NCBI GenBank assembly: GCA_900550635.1
Contig: URSZ01000015.1
Span: 1 to 26,117, forward strand
Origin: an uncultured Prevotella sp.
GTDB lineage: Bacteria > Bacteroidota > Bacteroidia > Bacteroidales > Bacteroidaceae
Direction: 5' to 3'
DNA: 26,117 nucleotides
Shown here piece by piece: positions 22,575-26,117 of this stretch. The translations under genes and the position numbers were made by a program. Within the stretch, counting starts at the first letter, position 1, and every line of letters starts with the position of its first letter. Below the pieces are notes generated by a model. It was not told the origin of the DNA and made no database searches. It saw nothing but the letters and a program-made list of their open reading frames with translations.

Positions 22575-23573
22575 ATGGACAAAATTATAGGCATAGGCAA
22601 CGCCCTTGTGGATGTGCTCGTACACGTAAGCGACGAACGGCTGGCGGCTATGAACCTGCCCAAGGGTTCAACACAATTCATTGGCAGAGAACAATTTATC
22701 GAGTCACGCAGTACCATTGCGGCAATGAATCCCGCCCGTGCACGCGGAGGTTCGGCGGCAAACACAATATCCGCGCTCGCCAACCTTGGCAACAGCTCCG
22801 GACTGATTGCCAAAACAGGGCGCGACGAAGACGGCGACTTCTACGAAGCCGAATGCCGCAAGGCCGGCATGGACACGTTGCTAAAACGTTCCGAAACCCC
22901 GACCGGCGTGGCCACCACGTTTATCACGCCCGACGGCCAGCGCACTTTCCTGGACTACCTCGGGGCGGCAGTGGAGCTAACGGCCGACGATATAACCGAC
23001 AACATGCTTGCCGGCTACAAGTACCTGTACCTCGAAGGTTACCTCGTGCAAAACCACGCGCTCGTGGACAGCGTTGTGTCGATAGCCAAACGCATGGGAA
23101 TGAAAATATGCCTCGACATGGCAAGCTACAACATCGTGGAGTCGGACCTTGAATATTTCACCACGCTCGTGCGCAACTACGTCGACATAGTTTTCGCCAA
23201 CGAAGAGGAAAGCCTCGCCTTTACCGGCCTCGAACCAGCAAAAGCATTGGAAACCATAGCCGGCATGTGCGACATAGCCATAGTGAAGTTAGGAGCAAAA
23301 GGCTCGACAGCCGCCCGGCGCGACGCAAGTTCAGGAACGCTCGAAAAAGCTGCCGTAGCTGCGGGAAAAGTGGAACACGTAACCGACACCACCGCCGCGG
23401 GCGACTTCTTCGCGGCAGGATTCCTGCACGCCCTGGTGCACGGCCGCACGCTCGAAGAGTGCCTGGAGGCCGGCACGGTGCTTTCGTCGGAAATAATACA
23501 GGTTGTAGGGGCCACACTCCCCGAAGAACGCTGGAACGAAGTGCGCCGCCGCATAAACGAAATTTGTAAATAG
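22575..23573 (+). CDS. PfkB family sugar/nucleoside kinase (adenosine kinase-like)
   Basis: The 332-residue product has the ribokinase/PfkB fold. It opens with IIGIGNALVDVLVHV, has the substrate-side GGSAANTISALANLG (about 57-71) and ends its core with the signature DTTAAGDFFAAGFL (from D271), with D277 as likely catalytic base and an anion hole around AAGD. The more usual DTxGAGD is DTTAAGD here, common in the adenosine kinase-like branch. It probably phosphorylates a nucleoside or sugar with ATP; adenosine is the usual annotation, not shown by the sequence. The S41 protease gene follows after 15 bp on the same strand, so both may share a transcript. Confidence 0.9.
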   Translation: MDKIIGIGNALVDVLVHVSDERLAAMNLPKGSTQFIGREQFIESRSTIAAMNPARARGGSAANTISALANLGNSSGLIAKTGRDEDGDFYEAECRKAGMDTLLKRSETPTGVATTFITPDGQRTFLDYLGAAVELTADDITDNMLAGYKYLYLEGYLVQNHALVDSVVSIAKRMGMKICLDMASYNIVESDLEYFTTLVRNYVDIVFANEEESLAFTGLEPAKALETIAGMCDIAIVKLGAKGSTAARRDASSGTLEKAAVAAGKVEHVTDTTAAGDFFAAGFLHALVHGRTLEECLEAGTVLSSEIIQVVGATLPEERWNEVRRRINEICK

Positions 23574-23588
23574 AGCAAAACATATACG

Positions 23589-25301
23589 ATGAAACGGACA
23601 TTAAAGCTCATCATCCTGGCCGCATGGCTCGCATTGCCCGCCACGGCGCAGAAAAACCACAACTTCGAAGTATCAAAGAACCTCGAGATATTCAACAACC
23701 TGTTCAAGCAGCTCGACTTGTATTACGTAGATACGCTCGACGCCGACAAACTCGTCAAGACTGCCACCGGCTCAATGCTGAACACCCTCGACCCTTACAC
23801 CGAATATTACCCCGACGACGAGCGCGACGACCTGAAACAAATGCTCACGGGCAAGTATGCCGGAATAGGCTCGCTGATACACTACTCGAAGAACGAAGAC
23901 CGCTGCATTATCTCCGAACCTTTCGAAAACATGCCCGCTGCCGAGGGAGGACTGAAAGCAGGCGACGTGATATTGAGCATTGCAGGCAAGGAATTCGGCC
24001 CTAAAGGCTCGCAAAACACAAACGAGTTCACCGAATCGGTCAGCAATGCCTTGCGCGGCGAACCGGGAACGAGTTTCATCGTCAAGATACAACGCCCGGG
24101 CGAAGACAAACCGCGCGAGATAAAACTTACCAGGCGGGCAATAAAGACTCCCCCCATATCTTACTACGGCATGATAGCCGAAAACACCGGATACATCTAC
24201 CTTTCCTCGTTTCCCGAGGGAGCTGCCACCGACGTGCGCCGCGCCGTGATAGACCTCAAACAGAAAGGAGCCAAACAGTTAGTGCTCGACCTGCGCAACA
24301 ACGGCGGCGGCTCAATGCAGGAAGCCATCGACCTGGTTAACCTGTTCATCGGCAAGGGCAAGACCGTTGTTGAGCTGAAAGGAAAGATAAAGTCGGCCAA
24401 CGAGACGTACAAAACGCAGCGCGAAGCCCTCGACCCTGACATTCCCCTCGCGGTACTGGTGAACGGCAACACGGCCTCGTCGTCGGAAATAACCGCCGGC
24501 ACGCTGCAAGACTACGACCGCGCCGTGGTGATAGGCACACGCACCTACGGCAAGGGACTCGTACAGCAGACGCGCCCACTGCCCTACGACGGGGTGCTCA
24601 AACTAACCACCAGCAGGTACTACATCCCCTCGGGGCGCTGCATTCAGGCCATCGACTACTCACACCGCGCGGCCAACGGCGCAGTGAACCGCATTCCCGA
24701 CAGCCTTACTAACGTGTTCCACACGGCAGCGGGACGCCCCGTGCGTGACGGCGGCGGAATAATGCCCGACAGCGTGGTCAAGGTCGACAGCGTGGCAAAC
24801 ATAGTGCTCTACCTCAACCCCGGAATGATTACGAGCGACGTGCTGTTCAACTTCGTTACCGAATACACTCACCGCCACGCCACTATCGACCCGCCCGAGA
24901 AATTCGACATCAGCGACGAGGAATACGAAAACTTCAAACGCTATGCCAAGGAGCACAACTTCACCTACGACCGCCAGAGCGTCAAGCTGCTCGACAACCT
25001 CAAGAAGGTGGCCAAGTTCGAAGGCTACGACGTAGCCGAAGACATCAAGGCCCTCGAAGCCAAACTGACACACAACGAAGACTACGACTTCGAGCACTGG
25101 AAGCCCGAAATAAAGAAACTGCTGAACAACGAGATAATGCTGCGATACTATTACCGCCGCGGACTGATACGCAACTCGCTGAACAACGACAAGACGCTCG
25201 ACACGGCGCTCGCCGTGCTCAACAACCCGCAGGAATACCGCAAAATGCTCGCACCGCAACCCGGGCAGGCACAAGACAGCAAACCTTCGGAAAAGAAATA
25301 A
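23589..25301 (+). CDS. S41 family C-terminal processing peptidase
   Basis: A 570-residue exported protease. It has a signal peptide (MKRTLKLIILAAWLALPATA, cleavage before QKNH), an N-terminal helical region with LDPYTEYYPDDE, and a PDZ domain (about 82-175, with AAEGGLKAGDVILSIAGKEF). The peptidase core includes LVLDLRNNGGGSMQEAIDL. Catalytic Ser297 lies in VNGNTASSSEITAG and Lys322 in RTYGKG; the 25-residue spacing matches the Ser-Lys dyad of Tsp/CtpA. A long C-terminal helical extension (about 430-570) is typical of Bacteroidetes members. It trims periplasmic proteins at their C-termini; the target is unknown. It sits 15 bp after the kinase gene. No strong terminator is seen downstream. Confidence 0.93.
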   Translation: MKRTLKLIILAAWLALPATAQKNHNFEVSKNLEIFNNLFKQLDLYYVDTLDADKLVKTATGSMLNTLDPYTEYYPDDERDDLKQMLTGKYAGIGSLIHYSKNEDRCIISEPFENMPAAEGGLKAGDVILSIAGKEFGPKGSQNTNEFTESVSNALRGEPGTSFIVKIQRPGEDKPREIKLTRRAIKTPPISYYGMIAENTGYIYLSSFPEGAATDVRRAVIDLKQKGAKQLVLDLRNNGGGSMQEAIDLVNLFIGKGKTVVELKGKIKSANETYKTQREALDPDIPLAVLVNGNTASSSEITAGTLQDYDRAVVIGTRTYGKGLVQQTRPLPYDGVLKLTTSRYYIPSGRCIQAIDYSHRAANGAVNRIPDSLTNVFHTAAGRPVRDGGGIMPDSVVKVDSVANIVLYLNPGMITSDVLFNFVTEYTHRHATIDPPEKFDISDEEYENFKRYAKEHNFTYDRQSVKLLDNLKKVAKFEGYDVAEDIKALEAKLTHNEDYDFEHWKPEIKKLLNNEIMLRYYYRRGLIRNSLNNDKTLDTALAVLNNPQEYRKMLAPQPGQAQDSKPSEKK

Positions 25302-25399
25302 CAGGCACTCCCCCGAACGTTCCCCTTCCCGCCCCGTCCGCACGCACACCCGCACAAGCGGAGCACCGCTCCCCCGACCGGGCGCAAACGGCAGCGGGA

Positions 25400-25566
25400 A
25401 ATGAAAACTTTTGTGTGAAAAATAAACACCCCCATAGGAGCAAATAAAAAATATGTGCCTTGTATTTTAAAATATGTCTGACATAATTTGAAATATGTCA
25501 GACATATTTTTTACCCCCTCCAAACCCGCATGAAAACTGAGGTTTCGCCCATCGACAAAATCAGAC
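25400..25566 (-). repeat. Modular intergenic repeat, copy R8 (rearranged core)
   Basis: Lies between the S41 protease gene and tyrS. The arms are in reverse orientation: GGAGCAAAT (25437-25445, right arm reversed) precedes the core, and CCCCCTCCAAACCCGCATGA (left arm reversed, very like R2) follows it. The core (25451-25513) reads GTGCCTTGTAT, GTCTGACATAA, GTCAGACATAT on the plus strand. Relative to its arms the GTGCCTTG unit is therefore inverted and next to the right arm, unlike every other copy. The outer ends are more diverged. In the rest of 25302-25785 I see a short AGCGG/CCGCT hairpin and the tyrS promoter. Confidence 0.85.
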
Positions 25567-25708
25567 ACGCCACCGCCCGCAGGCGGCCGCCAATTTTCCA
25601 TGCACCGCCACAAGGCTGCAATGTACGGGCGCACAACGCGGCTGCCGGGACAAAGAGCGGCAGAAACGCATGATTTTCAAATCACCCCGCGAGGCCGCCG
25701 CAAAAGAA

Positions 25709-25740
25709 CTTGCACGCCACACAAAAAAGTCGTACTTTTG
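25709..25740 (+). promoter_or_regulatory. tyrS promoter (Bacteroidetes type)
   Basis: CTTG (25709-25712), a 20-bp spacer and TACTTTTG (25733-25740) match the consensus. Transcription should start near 25747, leaving a leader of about 39 nt with no T-box or other recognisable control element. Confidence 0.68.
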
Positions 25741-25785
25741 CCCCGATAACTTTAACAATCAAAACAAAAAACATTAAACACACCG

Positions 25786-26117
25786 ATGAATTTCGTTGAA
25801 GAAATAAAGTGGCGCGGCATGCTTCACCAGATGATGCCCGGCACCGAAGAACTTTTCGAGAAAGAACAAGTAACGGCATACGTGGGTATCGACCCCACTG
25901 CCGACTCACTGCATATCGGCCACTTGTGTGGTGTGATGATGCTGCGGCATTTCCAACGCTGCGGACACAAGCCGCTGGCTCTGGTAGGAGGTGCTACCGG
26001 TATGATCGGTGACCCGTCCGGTAAATCACAGGAACGTAACCTGCTGGACGAAGAAACTCTGCGCCACAATCAGGAGTGCATCAAAAAGCAGTTGGGCAAA
26101 TTCCTCGACTTTGAGTC
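25786..26117 (+). CDS. tyrS: Tyrosine-tRNA ligase, N-terminal part (partial)
   Basis: The gene runs off the right edge; about 110 residues are visible. The product starts MNFVEEIKWRGMLHQMMPGT, typical of bacterial TyrRS, then AYVGIDPTADSLHIGHLCG, which contains the class I synthetase HIGH motif in its expected place, and GGATGMIGDPSGKSQER, the tyrosyl-adenylate loop. It charges tRNA-Tyr with tyrosine. The ATG at 25786 is supported by this N-terminus and by the upstream promoter. The rest of the catalytic domain, the KMSKS loop and the S4-like domain are outside the window. Confidence 0.95.
   Translation, partial: MNFVEEIKWRGMLHQMMPGTEELFEKEQVTAYVGIDPTADSLHIGHLCGVMMLRHFQRCGHKPLALVGGATGMIGDPSGKSQERNLLDEETLRHNQECIKKQLGKFLDFE

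Noticed and set aside
25741..25785. T-box leader upstream of tyrS
   Set aside because: The predicted leader is only about 39 nt, too short, and has no T-box sequence.

Overview
The window looks like part of a Bacteroidales chromosome, probably a gut or rumen member of the Prevotellaceae/Muribaculaceae type; the genus is inference. Evidence: most transcription units are preceded by the Bacteroidetes promoter (-7 box TAnnTTTG, often with a -33 TTTG-like box), Shine-Dalgarno sequences are weak, and the gene set is typical (DUF4271, a HemD-rnpA-yidD run, rimP-nusA-infB-cvpA-sufB, DUF6249 with an ECF sigma factor). Base composition is roughly balanced to moderately GC-rich in genes, but several intergenic patches are very AT-rich.

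Layout. 1-760: C-terminal part of a trypsin-like serine protease (+). 773-4452 (minus strand): LOG-family protein, DUF4271 membrane protein, uroporphyrinogen-III synthase, then RNase P protein and YidD. 4986-6269 (minus): metK, with a SAM-II-like riboswitch and a possible attenuator in its long leader. 6997-13953 (+): rimP, nusA, infB, cvpA and sufB, covering translation and transcription factors and Fe-S assembly. 14026-20456 (+): an accessory secreted block with an SGNH carbohydrate esterase, a BspA-type leucine-rich repeat protein and two tandem GH43 arabinanase-like enzymes. It sits where sufC would be expected. 20651-22133 (+): a DUF6249 membrane protein, an ECF sigma factor and a small membrane protein, which look like one regulatory module. 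22421-22494 (minus): tRNA-Asn. 22575-25301 (+): PfkB-family (adenosine) kinase and an S41 C-terminal processing protease. 25786-end (+): start of tyrS.

The most unusual content lies between the genes. Eight copies of one AT-rich repeat family occur in 26 kb, and none lies inside a gene. A typical copy is about 185 bp: a left arm (TTTGTCCGCATTTTCGG ... GGGTTTTCAG), a core of three or four contiguous 21-bp units built on the palindrome ATATGTCWGACATAT, and a right arm (TTTGCTCC ... TGAAAACCAGTTTTCA ...). The outer ends resemble imperfect terminal inverted repeats. The core units are reordered, substituted and in one case inverted between copies, and arm types and core types combine independently. 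A 21-bp period equals two DNA helical turns and seven codons. I do not recognise this family from described bacterial repeats. It could be a modular MITE-like element, a phased binding array for a dimeric DNA-binding protein, a bidirectional terminator, or a combination.

Most housekeeping calls are secure. The riboswitch, attenuator and promoter calls come from motif reading only. All ideas about repeat function are inference.
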